Shown here in pieces: positions 1 through 8,325 of a DNA stretch of 64,000 bases. The notes under the pieces are model-generated. The model saw nothing but the letters and a program-made list of their open reading frames with translations, was not told the DNA's origin and did not search any database. Source of the stretch: Rhizobium etli CFN 42 (GTDB taxonomy: Bacteria; Pseudomonadota; Alphaproteobacteria; Rhizobiales; Rhizobiaceae); the NCBI RefSeq assembly GCF_000092045.1, contig NC_007761.1, forward strand, positions 3,041,001 through 3,105,000, written 5' to 3'. Made by a program: the position numbers and the translations under genes. The first letter of the stretch is position 1. Every line of letters begins with the position of its first letter.

Positions 1-247
1 CGAGCCCGGTGTCGTCGAAGCAGGCGATGACCGCCGCGTCGTAGCCCGCCACCTGCCGCGCGCGGAGTTCGGAAAGCAGGCCGGGAATCGCCAGCGCCCC
101 GTCATAATGCCCCTCGATGGAGACGGGCCCCATGCTCGACGTCGCGGCGATGATCTCCGTGCCGTACGCCGCCACCGCGCGCGCAGCGGCCGCAGCCTTC
201 TCGGTCATGGAGACCGTGCTATTCGGATTGACGATGAGGATGCGCAT
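1..247 (-). CDS. Asp/Glu/hydantoin racemase family protein, partial (3' end outside window)
   Basis: The first 82 residues are visible; the gene runs off the left edge. The N-terminus MRILIVNPNST followed by a conserved MGPVSIEGHYD-type stretch is typical of cofactor-independent Asp/Glu/hydantoin racemases, which invert a chiral carbon using two cysteines. One of these probably lies in AVIACFDD; the second would be outside the window. The ATG is 1 nt after the stop of the upstream permease gene, so it is the last visible gene of the ABC importer operon. This suggests the importer brings in a chiral amino acid or hydantoin-like compound, but the substrate is not determined. Confidence 0.8.
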   Translation of the reverse strand, partial: MRILIVNPNSTVSMTEKAAAAARAVAAYGTEIIAATSSMGPVSIEGHYDGALAIPGLLSELRARQVAGYDAAVIACFDDTGL

Positions 248-248
248 A

Positions 249-1070
249 TCAATCTATCTTTGCCTGCCGCCGCCCCAGCATCGTCATGATGCCGAGCGCA
301 ATGAGAATGATGGTGAAGGAAAACAGCGTCGTCACCGTGCCGAGCGCATAGAGCACCGGCGTCGTGACATTGGTCGTCATGCCGTAGATTTCGAGCGGCA
401 GCGTATTGTAGCTGCCCGACGTCATCAATGTGCGCGCGAATTCGTCATAGGAAAGCGTGAAACCGAACAGCCCGACGCCGATGAGGCTCGGCGCGATCAT
501 CGGCAGCACGACATGCCGGAACGTCTGCCAGGACGTGGCGCCGAGATCGCGCGCCGCTTCCTCGTAAGCGGGCGAGAAGCGGTTGAAGACGGCAAACATG
601 ATCAGCACGCCGAAGGGCAGCGTCCAGGTCAGGTGCGCGCCGAAAGCCGACGAATACCAGGCGGGCTTCAGCCCGCCCTCCTGAAAGACGACGCCGATAC
701 CGAGCGAAATGATGATCGACGGCACGACGAGGCTGGCGACCGTGGCGTAGAACAGCACGGTCGATCCGCGGAAACGGCGGCGGAAGGCAAGGCCGGCCAG
801 CAGCGACACGACGACAGTCACCACCATCACCATCAGCGCGAGGGTGAAGGAGCGCCGGAACGAGGCGCCGAAATCGCCGACCGCCTGCTTTTCGAACAGG
901 TTGAAGAACCAGTGCGTGGAAACGCCGTTCATCGGGAAGGTCAGGCCGCCGTCCGGCCCCTGGAAGGAGAGGATCAGGATCGCCGAAAGCGGGCCGTAGA
1001 GGAACAGCACGAAGACGATGAAGAATATCGCCAGCAGATAGAATTCGAGGCCGCGTTTTTCGTGGTTCAT
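249..1070 (-). CDS. ABC transporter permease, PotC-like (spermidine/putrescine-type importer)
   Basis: A 273-residue inner-membrane permease with about six hydrophobic segments. The EAA loop is visible around residues 165-185 (EEAARDLGATSWQTFRHVVLP), where the ATPase docks. Length and order match the PotC/PotI half of polyamine-type importers. The start is separated from the previous permease's stop by a single base, implying translational coupling. The family transports polyamines, ferric ion or small organic acids; the substrate here is unknown. Confidence 0.9.
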   Translation of the reverse strand: MNHEKRGLEFYLLAIFFIVFVLFLYGPLSAILILSFQGPDGGLTFPMNGVSTHWFFNLFEKQAVGDFGASFRRSFTLALMVMVVTVVVSLLAGLAFRRRFRGSTVLFYATVASLVVPSIIISLGIGVVFQEGGLKPAWYSSAFGAHLTWTLPFGVLIMFAVFNRFSPAYEEAARDLGATSWQTFRHVVLPMIAPSLIGVGLFGFTLSYDEFARTLMTSGSYNTLPLEIYGMTTNVTTPVLYALGTVTTLFSFTIILIALGIMTMLGRRQAKID

Positions 1071-1071
1071 C

Positions 1072-1986
1072 TCAAAGCTCCTTGCGAATATCGACGACGC
1101 GCAGGATGGCGGCGACCATCAACAGCACGACGGCAAGCAGCACCACCGCATTGGCGGCTGCGGCTGGATATTGCAGCAACGACATCTGGTTCTTCATCAT
1201 CAGCGCCACCGAGGCGCTCTGGCCGCCGGACATCACCTGCACTGTCGAAAAGTCGGCCATGACGAGCGTAACGACGAAGATGGTGCCGATCGCCATGCCG
1301 GGTTTGGCAAGCGGAATGACGACGTTCCACAACACCTGCCAGCCGGACGCGCCGGCATCGCGCGCTGCCTCGAACAGCGAGCGGTCGATGCGCATCAGCG
1401 TGTTGAAGATCGGCGTCACCATGAACAGGGTATAGAGGTGCACCATGGCGAGCACGACGGCGAAATCGGAATAGAGTAGCCATTCGATCGGCTGCGGAAT
1501 GATGCCCATCTTGATCAGCGCCGAATTGACCAGGCCGTTGCGTCCGAGCACGGGGATCCAGGAGATCATGCGGATGATGTTAGAGGTCATGAACGGCACC
1601 GTGCAGATGAGGAAGAGGATCATCTGCGTCGAGGTCTTGCGGATGTGGAAGGCGAGGAAATAGGCGACCCAGAAGCCGATGACGAGCGTCAGGGCCCAGA
1701 CGATGGCGGTGAATTTCAGCGTGTTGAGATAGGTCTTCCACGTCACCCATGAACCGAGGGTGTCGGTGTAGTTCATGGTGAGGAAATCGGGATAGAGACC
1801 GGCGAAATCATAGTCCCAGAAGCTGACGACCGCGATCATGGCGATCGGCAGCAGGAAGAAGAAGCCGAGAATGGCGATCAGCGGCGTCGCCTGGAGATAG
1901 GAGATGGTGGAGGGGGAGAGGTGGAAAGATCGTCTGCCGTGGGCGTCGTGGCTGCCCTCTTCCGTTTCTGCTGCGATGATCGCCAT
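1072..1986 (-). CDS. ABC transporter permease, PotB-like
   Basis: A 304-residue membrane protein whose first 30 residues form a cytoplasmic tail, followed by about six transmembrane segments. The EAA loop is seen near residues 200-220 (FEAARDAGASGWQVLWNVVIP). It pairs with the downstream PotC-like permease to form the membrane channel. It lies downstream of the binding-protein gene, separated by a 263-bp gap that holds a palindromic repeat. Confidence 0.9.
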   Translation of the reverse strand: MAIIAAETEEGSHDAHGRRSFHLSPSTISYLQATPLIAILGFFFLLPIAMIAVVSFWDYDFAGLYPDFLTMNYTDTLGSWVTWKTYLNTLKFTAIVWALTLVIGFWVAYFLAFHIRKTSTQMILFLICTVPFMTSNIIRMISWIPVLGRNGLVNSALIKMGIIPQPIEWLLYSDFAVVLAMVHLYTLFMVTPIFNTLMRIDRSLFEAARDAGASGWQVLWNVVIPLAKPGMAIGTIFVVTLVMADFSTVQVMSGGQSASVALMMKNQMSLLQYPAAAANAVVLLAVVLLMVAAILRVVDIRKEL

Positions 1987-2036
1987 GTCAGGTTCTCCGA
2001 TCTGATTACGTCAGGTTGGACGAAGGCGCGTGCCGT

Positions 2037-2193
2037 CCCCTCATCCGCCTGCCGGCACCTTCTCCCCGCTGGGGAGAAGAGATTCGCGGCATCGCCTCGG
2101 CCACAGCGAACCTTGATTTTGTCACTCGGCTCAGCCGCGAACTCCCCTTCTCCCCAGCGGGGAGAAGATGCCCGAAGGGCAGATGAGAGGCGG
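2037..2193. repeat. RIME-type mosaic palindromic repeat
   Basis: Two inverted modules containing CTTCTCCCCGCTGGGGAGAAG-like cores flank an AT-richer centre, with outer arms reading CCCCTCATCCG and its complement. The same modules recur near 40252-40415 and 58184-58303. This matches the Rhizobium-specific intergenic mosaic elements known from rhizobial genomes. It sits between the binding-protein and permease genes of one operon and could stabilise or attenuate the mRNA. Confidence 0.85.
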
Positions 2194-2249
2194 AGCGAAG
2201 CGACGTCTTGAGCGTGAGCGAAAGACAATTCTTCTCCGCCCCTCAACGA

Positions 2250-3548
2250 TCAGGCCGCGATGAACTCGTTCCAGCGGCGGACCATGTAGCGGTCTTCGTC
2301 CATGACCGAGTTCCAGCAGGCGACCGCACCCATGCGGGCCTCGAAGGCGCCGCCGTCGCGCACCGCACCGGCCTTCTCCATGACTTTGCCTTCGGGAGAG
2401 AGGATATCGCCCTGAGCCGGCTTGCCCTCGATCCAATAGCCCCATTCGTCTGCCGTCATGAAGTTCTTGGCGGTTTCCATGCAGGCGGAATAGTAGCCTT
2501 GGCGGTTGAGATAACCGCCGACCCAGCCCGACGTATACCAGTTGATATATTCGTAAGCCGCATCGAGCTGTGCGCCCTTGAGGTGCGAGGCGAGGCCGAG
2601 GCCGCCGCCCCAGGCGCGGTAGCCTTCCTTGAGCGGCTGGTATTTGCAGGCGATGCCCTTGGAGCGGACGGCGGCGACGGCCGGCGACCACATCGACTGG
2701 ATGACGACCTCGCCCGACGCCATCAGGTTGACCGACTCGTCGAACGACTTCCAGAAGGCGCGGAACTGGCCGTCGCCCTTGGCCTTGATGAGGAATTCGA
2801 TCGTCTTGTCGATCTCTTCCTTGGTCATATTGCCCTTGTCGGCATATTTGATGTTGCCCAAGGCTTCCATGATCATCGCCGCATCCATGATGCCGATCGA
2901 CGGAATGTTGAGGATCGAGGTCTTGCCCTTGAACTTCGGATCCATGATGTCGGCCCAGCTCGTAATGTCGCGGCCGACGAGATCGGGACGGATGCCGAGC
3001 GTATCGGCATTGTAGATGGTGGGAACCATCGTCATCCACTGCGTCGGCTCCTTGGCGAATTTCTTGGCGCCCTGCGCCTCGACGAAGCCGACCGTGTGCG
3101 GTGCGGTGCCCTGGGCGATGACGCTGTCCGGCTTCATCTTGCCGTTGATGAAGAGCGGCACGATCTTGTCGTAATATTTCAGCTTCTTGACGTCCATCGG
3201 CTGCAGCACGCCTGTCGGAAACACCTTCTTGGCGATCCAGTATTCGATGTCGGCGATGTCGTAGCTGTCGGGCTGGGTGACGGCACGCTGAGCGGCGGCG
3301 TCGGAATCGGTCGCCGTCATCTCCAGCGTGATGCCGAGGTCGGCCTTGCACTTCTCGGCGATGGCGTTGATGTTCGAAACGCCGGTGCCGAACTGGCGAA
3401 GCGTGATGTTCGTCTGCGCCCAAATTGTGGGAAAGCCGGTGATCGCTCCGGAGCCGGCGATGGCGCCAACGGCGGCAGCACCCGTCTTCAAGAGCGTACG
3501 GCGGCATAGGCCCTTCGCAGTCTTCGTCGATGTCGTTTCAGTCGTCAT
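2250..3548 (-). CDS. ABC transporter substrate-binding protein, PotD-like, with Tat-type signal
   Basis: A 432-residue periplasmic binding protein of the family-1 solute-binding type. The N-terminus has CRRTLLKTGAAAVGAIAG, a twin-arginine motif followed by a hydrophobic stretch and a likely cleavage after an A-Q site near residue 45. Tat export of the binding protein is common in rhizobial PotD-like systems. It is encoded between the ATPase and the permeases of the same importer. Ligand specificity cannot be read from the sequence. Confidence 0.88.
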   Translation of the reverse strand: MTTETTSTKTAKGLCRRTLLKTGAAAVGAIAGSGAITGFPTIWAQTNITLRQFGTGVSNINAIAEKCKADLGITLEMTATDSDAAAQRAVTQPDSYDIADIEYWIAKKVFPTGVLQPMDVKKLKYYDKIVPLFINGKMKPDSVIAQGTAPHTVGFVEAQGAKKFAKEPTQWMTMVPTIYNADTLGIRPDLVGRDITSWADIMDPKFKGKTSILNIPSIGIMDAAMIMEALGNIKYADKGNMTKEEIDKTIEFLIKAKGDGQFRAFWKSFDESVNLMASGEVVIQSMWSPAVAAVRSKGIACKYQPLKEGYRAWGGGLGLASHLKGAQLDAAYEYINWYTSGWVGGYLNRQGYYSACMETAKNFMTADEWGYWIEGKPAQGDILSPEGKVMEKAGAVRDGGAFEARMGAVACWNSVMDEDRYMVRRWNEFIAA

Positions 3549-3593
3549 GTCAGTTCCCCTTTTTGTTGATGCGGAAGGTTGGTTGATGATGGT

Positions 3594-4682
3594 TCATGCG
3601 GAGGAGCGGCCGAGAAGCACGGCGTCATCGAGTTCCCAGCTGAGCGCGACGGTCTCGCCGACGGCGACCGGCCGAGCGAAATAATCGCTATCGTCTGATA
3701 TGACGGTGAAGTCGTCGCTGCCGGCGCCGACAACGGTGATCTTCACCGAGGAGCCGCGATATTCGACGTTGGAGACGATGCCGTTGAAGCCGAGCGTCCA
3801 CTCGGTCGCCACCTGCAGGCGGACGCGGTCGGTGCGGATGCCGATATCGACCGGCCCACCAACTTCCCTGCCCGTCCCGCGCACGGAAAAGCTCTGCCCC
3901 TCCGGCACGGTCATGACGAGCATGCCGTCCGCGCTCGACGTTACCCGGCCGGACAAGACGTTGTGATCGCCCATGAACCGCGCGACGAACGCGGTTGCCG
4001 GCTTCTCGAAAACCTCACGGGGTGCCGCCGCCTGCTCGATCCGGCCGTCATTCATGATGACGATGACGTCGGCGAGCGCCATCGCCTCTTCCTGGCTGTG
4101 GGTGACGTGAACGAAGGTGATGCCGAGGGACTTCTGCAGCTTCTTGAGCTCTGCGCGCATGCGGATCTTCAGGAACGGATCAAGCGCCGACAGCGGCTCG
4201 TCGAGCAGCAGCGCCTCCGGATCGGTAATCAAGGCGCGGGCCAGCGCAACGCGCTGCTGCTGGCCGCCGGAAAGCTGGGCCGGACGCCTGTTGGCGTAGG
4301 GCTCCATCTGCATCAGCTTCAGCATCTCCAGTGCTTTGGCCCGCCGCTCCGCCTTGTCGACGCCCTTCATCTTCAGGCTGAAGGCGACATTGTCCACCAG
4401 GTCGAGGTGCGGGAAGAGCGCGTAGGACTGGAACATCATCGCCGTGCCGCGCCTGGCTGGCGGAAGATCGGTGACGACCGTTTTGCCGAGCCTGATGTCG
4501 CCTGAAGAAATGCTTTCATGGCCGGCGATCATGCGCAGCGTCGAGGTCTTGCCGCAGCCCGACGGGCCGAGGAAGCAGCAATAGGAACCAGCCGGAATCT
4601 TCAGGCTGATCCCGTGCACGGCCGTCATCGTTCCGTAGACCTTCGAAACGGATACTATATCAATCTCTGCCGCTTTCGACAT
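3594..4682 (-). CDS. ABC transporter ATP-binding protein, PotA-like
   Basis: A 362-residue ATPase. Walker A is [10 protein letters not shown], the signature is LSGGQQQR, Walker B is [12 protein letters not shown] and the switch histidine is in [10 protein letters not shown]-terminal TOBE-like regulatory domain follows residue ~260. I chose the ATG at 4682 ([10 protein letters not shown]) because AGGGGAAGG lies just upstream; an upstream in-frame ATG at 4736 has no such site. It is the first gene of the importer operon and diverges from the GntR regulator. Confidence 0.92.
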   Translation of the reverse strand: MSKAAEIDIVSVSKVYGTMTAVHGISLKIPAGSYCCFLGPSGCGKTSTLRMIAGHESISSGDIRLGKTVVTDLPPARRGTAMMFQSYALFPHLDLVDNVAFSLKMKGVDKAERRAKALEMLKLMQMEPYANRRPAQLSGGQQQRVALARALITDPEALLLDEPLSALDPFLKIRMRAELKKLQKSLGITFVHVTHSQEEAMALADVIVIMNDGRIEQAAAPREVFEKPATAFVARFMGDHNVLSGRVTSSADGMLVMTVPEGQSFSVRGTGREVGGPVDIGIRTDRVRLQVATEWTLGFNGIVSNVEYRGSSVKITVVGAGSDDFTVISDDSDYFARPVAVGETVALSWELDDAVLLGRSSA

Positions 4683-4853
4683 CGTGCCTTCCCCTGTTCG
4701 GGAAAGATGATGCATCTGCCGTGCCAATCGCCTCAACTTCAGCTAAGCCCCTAACAAGAAAGGATTTTAACACACGACGCCGTGCAGGCGTAGTTTATGG
4801 GCATCACATCGCCTGCACAGGATTTAGGCTATTGTCTGCAATTTACGCAGAAG

Positions 4854-4865
4854 ATCGTATACAAT
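4854..4865. promoter_or_regulatory. Candidate GntR (FCD-type) operator
   Basis: A near-perfect 12-bp dyad, ATCGTATACAAT, lies in the 267-bp space between the divergent ABC operon and the GntR gene. The GTATAC core flanked by AT-rich arms is the usual operator shape for FadR-subfamily GntR proteins. It is inferred to be the binding site of the adjacent regulator. Confidence 0.55.
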
Positions 4866-4949
4866 TCCGCCGGTATTTCGATGACAAATTCCGTTTAACT
4901 TTTGCCGCGAAGCCGGGTATGGTTTGCCCGCCATCAGGGAATAGTTTTC

Positions 4950-5660
4950 ATGAAATCCGCCGCCAAGGCCATGCAGGCCGAAGAAGTCGCCGAAACCGGC
5001 GCGCACCAGATCCGCGACGCCATTCGCGAGGCAATCGTCGAGCGCAGGCTTTCCCCCGGCACCAAGCTTTCCGAAAGCGATGTGGGCAATCTTTTCAACG
5101 TCAGCCGCACACTTGCCCGCGCAGCGCTCCAGGCGCTTTCCTATGAGGGTCTCGTCAGCGTCGAGAAGAACCGCGGCGCCTTCGTCGCCTATCCCTCCCC
5201 TGATGAGGCCCGCCAGATCTTTTCCGCCCGGCGCCTCGTCGAGCCTGGCATATTGCGCGAGGCGGCGGCGCGGATCACGGCCGATGACATCAGGAATCTG
5301 CGAGAGCTGCTGCAGGAAGAGGGCCGCCTGATGAGCGAGCGCGGTCAAACGGCGAGGCGCGCCGAGATCAAGGCATCCGGCGATTTCCATCTGATGCTGG
5401 CGGAACTTTCGGGCAATGCGATCATGCAGCGCTTCATGGAGGAGCTCGTCGCCCGCTCATCGCTTGTGATCGCGCTCTACGGCCAGTCGACCGCTTCCAG
5501 CTGCGGTCATTCCGAACATGGCGACATCATCTCTGCGATCGAAGGCAACGAACTCGACCGCGCCTGCCAGCTGATGTTGTATCACATCGCCCATATCGAG
5601 GCCGACCTCGACCTGCGCGAACGCAAGAGCCTCGGCCTTAAGGAAGCCTTCGAACTCTGA
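4950..5660 (+). CDS. GntR family transcriptional regulator, FCD domain
   Basis: A 236-residue regulator. Residues ~15-80 form the winged helix (IREAIVERRLSPGTKLSESD...FNVSRTLARAALQ). The C-terminal all-helical FCD ligand domain shows RRLVEPGILREAAARI, DFHLMLAELSGN and HSEHGDIISAIEGN, whose D/H residues normally bind a metal and a carboxylate ligand. The ATG at 4950 is preceded by CAGGGA. It is divergent from the ABC importer/racemase operon and probably represses it, with a transported acid as inducer. Confidence 0.88.
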   Translation: MKSAAKAMQAEEVAETGAHQIRDAIREAIVERRLSPGTKLSESDVGNLFNVSRTLARAALQALSYEGLVSVEKNRGAFVAYPSPDEARQIFSARRLVEPGILREAAARITADDIRNLRELLQEEGRLMSERGQTARRAEIKASGDFHLMLAELSGNAIMQRFMEELVARSSLVIALYGQSTASSCGHSEHGDIISAIEGNELDRACQLMLYHIAHIEADLDLRERKSLGLKEAFEL

Positions 5661-5689
5661 ACGGGGTGAGCGCACGTCGCCCGCAGCTA

Positions 5690-6100
5690 TTACGACGCCT
5701 TCTTCGGCAGCTTGTCCAGCGCGGCGAAAATTTCTTCCGCCGTGCGCGGCTCGCTGGAGCGCAGCTTCACCGTGCCGTCACGCCCGATCAGGATCAGCCC
5801 GAACTCGCTGTAAGGCGGCCCCTGCAGCCGCTCGCGAATATCGTCCGCATCAAGTTCCCAGCCATCATCGAACAGCGAGAAAGCGCCGCCGCCAGCGATG
5901 ATGAACACTTCGACGTCTTCCTCGATGAGGCGCATCTGTGCGTTCCGGAGCCATTCGTCCTGGATTGCTGGGCGGTCGTCCTGCGCATCGGCGAAGATGA
6001 TCAGCACCCGTTTGCTGTCTCGAAACCGCTCGAGCGATTGTGGAAGTTCCGGCTCACGTCGCGGTGTGCCGATGATTTCATGAACGATGGATCTCAGCAT
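5690..6100 (-). CDS. DUF4174-like conserved hypothetical protein
   Basis: A 136-residue protein with the pattern RVLIIFADAQDDRPAIQDEWL ... VFIIAGGG ... LILIGRDGTVKLRS, which resembles the thioredoxin-fold-like DUF4174 family (KXLVVF...DXXX...LIGKDG). No CXXC is present, so thiol redox activity is not expected. GAGGAA sits 7 nt before the ATG at 6100; a second in-frame ATG at 6121 is less likely. Function unknown. Confidence 0.7.
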   Translation of the reverse strand: MLRSIVHEIIGTPRREPELPQSLERFRDSKRVLIIFADAQDDRPAIQDEWLRNAQMRLIEEDVEVFIIAGGGAFSLFDDGWELDADDIRERLQGPPYSEFGLILIGRDGTVKLRSSEPRTAEEIFAALDKLPKKAS

Positions 6101-6320
6101 GGTGCTATTCCTCGCCCGCATCTCGCGGGCTGTAACTGCGCCATTGCAGCGGCCGCGTATTTCAAGACGCGCAAGAACGCTGTAACGCGCTGAATACCTG
6201 AATAATGCCCAAATCCGGTAGGAACTGGGATCATGCAGTAAACGGCTGGAATTGGGGGAGGTTCCGACGAAGCGGAAAAGGATCGCAGCTCAACATCTGT
6301 TGGCCGCGATCCCCTTCGCG

Positions 6321-6704
6321 TCAGTCGCGGTTCTGGTCCTCGGCCACATGCGCCGAGACGGCGACGAGGTCCGCTGTGCCGTTGGCAAGCAGGCGTTTGC
6401 GCACCAGCACGCGCATGACGCGTGCCGCCGTCGAGAAGGTCATCTGGTCGAGCGGACCTTCGCCCTCCCACGGCTTGGTCAGCCGCTCGGTGACGGCGCC
6501 GACGATATTCATCGGCACAATATCGGTGCATTCGCGCATGGCTTCGAAAACGAAGCTGATCGGGAGGACCCTTCCTTCATGGGTCACGATCGGTTCGGTC
6601 AATTCGCTGTCCCATTCCTCGAAAGCGTAAAGTGCTTCGCGAAACAGCTGCTGGAGGGTAAACGGCGCGTGGCCGTTATGAAGTGGCGGCAGGGCATTCA
6701 TCAT
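6321..6704 (-). CDS. Conserved hypothetical protein
   Basis: A 127-residue soluble protein with no domain I recognise. The open frame extends upstream to 6893, but coding character begins at MMNALPPLHNGH, and GAGGAGACAG lies directly before the ATGs at 6704 and 6701. It has acidic central helices and a basic segment near residues 100-110 (ARVMRVLVRKR). It is unlinked to any operon here. Confidence 0.65.
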   Translation of the reverse strand: MMNALPPLHNGHAPFTLQQLFREALYAFEEWDSELTEPIVTHEGRVLPISFVFEAMRECTDIVPMNIVGAVTERLTKPWEGEGPLDQMTFSTAARVMRVLVRKRLLANGTADLVAVSAHVAEDQNRD

Positions 6705-7053
6705 GTCTGTCTCCTCTCGATGGATTAAGCCAAAATCCTCCTGGATCGGTCGGCATGAACGCGGGGAACACAGCGTTTTTTGCCCCTGCAGACCGAATAA
6801 CACGATTGATTCTATAGAGTAACATTCCGTGAATAAAGCCCATTTCTCGACCGAGGCGGCACCCGTTTTCCTAAATGTATGAAATTCCTGCATGTTTTAG
6901 GCGAAATTTTCTCAGCGAGCCGGATTCTTGAAAATCCATGCCAGCCGCGTGGGAATGGCGCGGGAGGCGGAAAAAACCCTGAAATCACGGAACTTTTGCG
7001 GCTGTAATCTGTTTTGTTCGCGCACTTCGTAAAAGCAGATGGGGTTACCACCA
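6705..7053. other. Intergenic region between divergent genes
   Basis: This 349-bp gap separates the 6321-6704 gene (minus) and the 7054-7260 gene (plus). It is AT-richer than its neighbours and has no convincing ORF with a ribosome binding site. The only recognisable element is a GGAAC-N16-TGTT motif close to the plus-strand gene, described separately. Confidence 0.5.
6989..7013 (+). promoter_or_regulatory. Possible EcfG-type general-stress promoter
   Basis: GGAAC, a 16-nt spacer and TGTT occur 40 nt before the small gene at 7054. The alpha-proteobacterial EcfG/RpoE2 consensus is GGAAC-N16/17-CGTT, so there is one mismatch in the -10. The small downstream proteins are of types often found in the general stress regulon, but this remains a weak call. 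Confidence 0.3.
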
Positions 7054-7260
7054 ATGACGCAGATCCGTGAACCGGAGCGGCGGTCCAAAGTCCTGCGCGG
7101 CCGTCCTTACAGCCTTGACGAATTCGCCTCCAAATATGGCCTGCGCAGCGACCAGGCCGAGAGCCTGTTTACCCGCTTCGGGCCTTCCTCGATCGAACTC
7201 GATTTGCTGATGGCAGCCAAGCGCCGCGCGCCCGTTCTGCCGGACAGAATTGCCGAATAA
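7054..7260 (+). CDS. Small hypothetical protein, DUF3606-like
   Basis: A 68-residue basic protein. The stretch YSLDEFASKYGLRSDQAESLFTRFGPS resembles the DUF3606 pattern of a short helix pair (a W/FxxKFGVS-type motif followed by a helix), but the match is not strong. The start at 7054 (MTQIREPERR) is preferred; an ATG at 7039 is also in frame. It is followed 22 bp later by the DUF2934 gene and is probably co-transcribed with it. Confidence 0.55.
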   Translation: MTQIREPERRSKVLRGRPYSLDEFASKYGLRSDQAESLFTRFGPSSIELDLLMAAKRRAPVLPDRIAE

Positions 7261-7282
7261 CGCCTTTCAGGGGAATCGATTG

Positions 7283-7522
7283 ATGAGCGACAGACGCCAT
7301 GAGTGGATCAGCAAACGGGCCTATGCGATCTGGGAAGAACAGGGCCGCCCTGACGGCCGGGACGGCGAACATTGGCGCCAGGCAGTCGCCGAGCGGGACG
7401 CGCTGGAACGCACGCAGGCCTCCGTCGATGGACGCGAGGTCCTGGTGAAGTTCCGCCCGAAGCCGCAACGACCGGAACTGCCGCGCGACGGCTGGCTCAC
7501 CCCGCCGGCCAAGGCCGGTTGA
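7283..7522 (+). CDS. DUF2934 family small protein
   Basis: A 79-residue protein. The N-terminal segment ISKRAYAIWEEQGRPDGRDGEHW matches the DUF2934 signature (RAYxIWExxGRPxGxxxxHW). AGGGGAA precedes the ATG at 7283. The family is widespread as small soluble proteins in rhizobia, often stress-linked; no biochemical role is established. The C-terminus is rich in Pro and Arg. Confidence 0.8.
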   Translation: MSDRRHEWISKRAYAIWEEQGRPDGRDGEHWRQAVAERDALERTQASVDGREVLVKFRPKPQRPELPRDGWLTPPAKAG

Positions 7523-8014
7523 TCCGACTTCAACGGCGACCGACCGCGAGACTCTGCACGGCGCCATGGAATTGCCACCGCATCCCGGATGCCGGATGCC
7601 GGCCTCGTCCCTCGAGGCCCTACGGGCGCACAAAGATGAGGGCGGAGAGAAGGTGTGGCTCGCCTCACCGATAGTGGAGAGAGAGCGCGGCTTACCTCAC
7701 CGCAGAATGGAGCGACGCGCCGAAGACGGGGGAGCGTCGATAATGGCACAGTCCACCCCCCTTCCCCGAACGCCGCTGTTCCGCTTGAAACACTTCGTCA
7801 AGCATATTGGCACAAATCCATGGAATACCGGTTCTTCTTTCACCCGCCCCCGACATTGCCGCTCGACACTCCCCTCGCAAAATCGGAAACGGAACAGGGA
7901 TGAAAAAGTGCGCGTGCGCGAAGCGTGATTCCATCCGGCCGCGGCGCTGATTGATGCCCGGCCGGGCCACTCACGTCGGGGAAAGCCTCACACCGCCCGC
8001 CGGGGCGGGCCATG
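7523..8014. other. Intergenic region with a dispersed repeat
   Basis: This 492-bp stretch has no supported gene. Around 7606-7646 it holds a dispersed repeat of the form CCTCGTCCCTCGAGGCC...GATGAGGG, also seen near 27720-27760 and 32861-32900. The remaining sequence shows only short overlapping frames without ribosome binding sites. Confidence 0.6.
7606..7646. repeat. Dispersed CGTCCTTCGAGG-type repeat
   Basis: The unit begins CCTCGTCCCTCGAGGCCC and ends in AAAGATGAGGG. Related units occur at 27720-27760 and 32861-32900, always outside genes. Copies of this kind are common between genes in rhizobial chromosomes. Confidence 0.6.
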
Positions 8015-8209
8015 TCAGAAAGCGTTATTTTCCTGGCAAAGCGCCCGGTGGACCTCGGTCCAGAACAGCGCCAGCGGGGTGTCGCCGTTGCGTTCGGCAA
8101 CAAGGGCGCGGATCAACGCTTCGGAACCTGCCATGTCCTGCCAGCTGGATTTCAGGCCTTTGGCGGCCTGTCGGCATTCGGCAATCTCGAACGGTCTCTT
8201 GCTGTCCAT
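8015..8209 (-). CDS. Small hypothetical protein divergent from cinR
   Basis: A 64-residue protein starting MDSKRPFEIAECRQ and ending in HRALCQENNAF. GAGGAGACCTC lies just upstream of the ATG at 8209, which supports this start over longer readings. No domain recognised. It is transcribed away from cinR and shares its 116-bp upstream region, including the 8258-8275 dyad, so it may be under quorum-sensing control. Confidence 0.6.
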   Translation of the reverse strand: MDSKRPFEIAECRQAAKGLKSSWQDMAGSEALIRALVAERNGDTPLALFWTEVHRALCQENNAF

Positions 8210-8257
8210 ATGAGGTCTCCTCATGAAGGCGCTAGCAGGCGGCGGCCGAATTGTCAT

Positions 8258-8275
8258 TCCCCGCATATGTGGGGA
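8258..8275. promoter_or_regulatory. Candidate LuxR-type operator upstream of cinR
   Basis: The dyad TCCCCGCATATGTGGGGA sits 51 nt before the cinR start. A 16-bp core of the form CCCC-S-CAT-M-TG-W-GGGG is shared with the site upstream of cinI at 9179-9194. This is inferred to be a CinR (or related LuxR-type regulator) binding site that could autoregulate cinR and the divergent small gene. Confidence 0.45.
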
Positions 8276-8325
8276 TGCCTTGTATTTATGACGGTCCTCA
8301 CGGTAGGATTGAGGGAACTGGGACA

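Noticed and set aside
2131..3507. 458-codon minus-strand frame overlapping the PotD-like gene
   Set aside because: Alternate frame of the same strand; the binding protein has signal peptide and family motifs, this frame has none.
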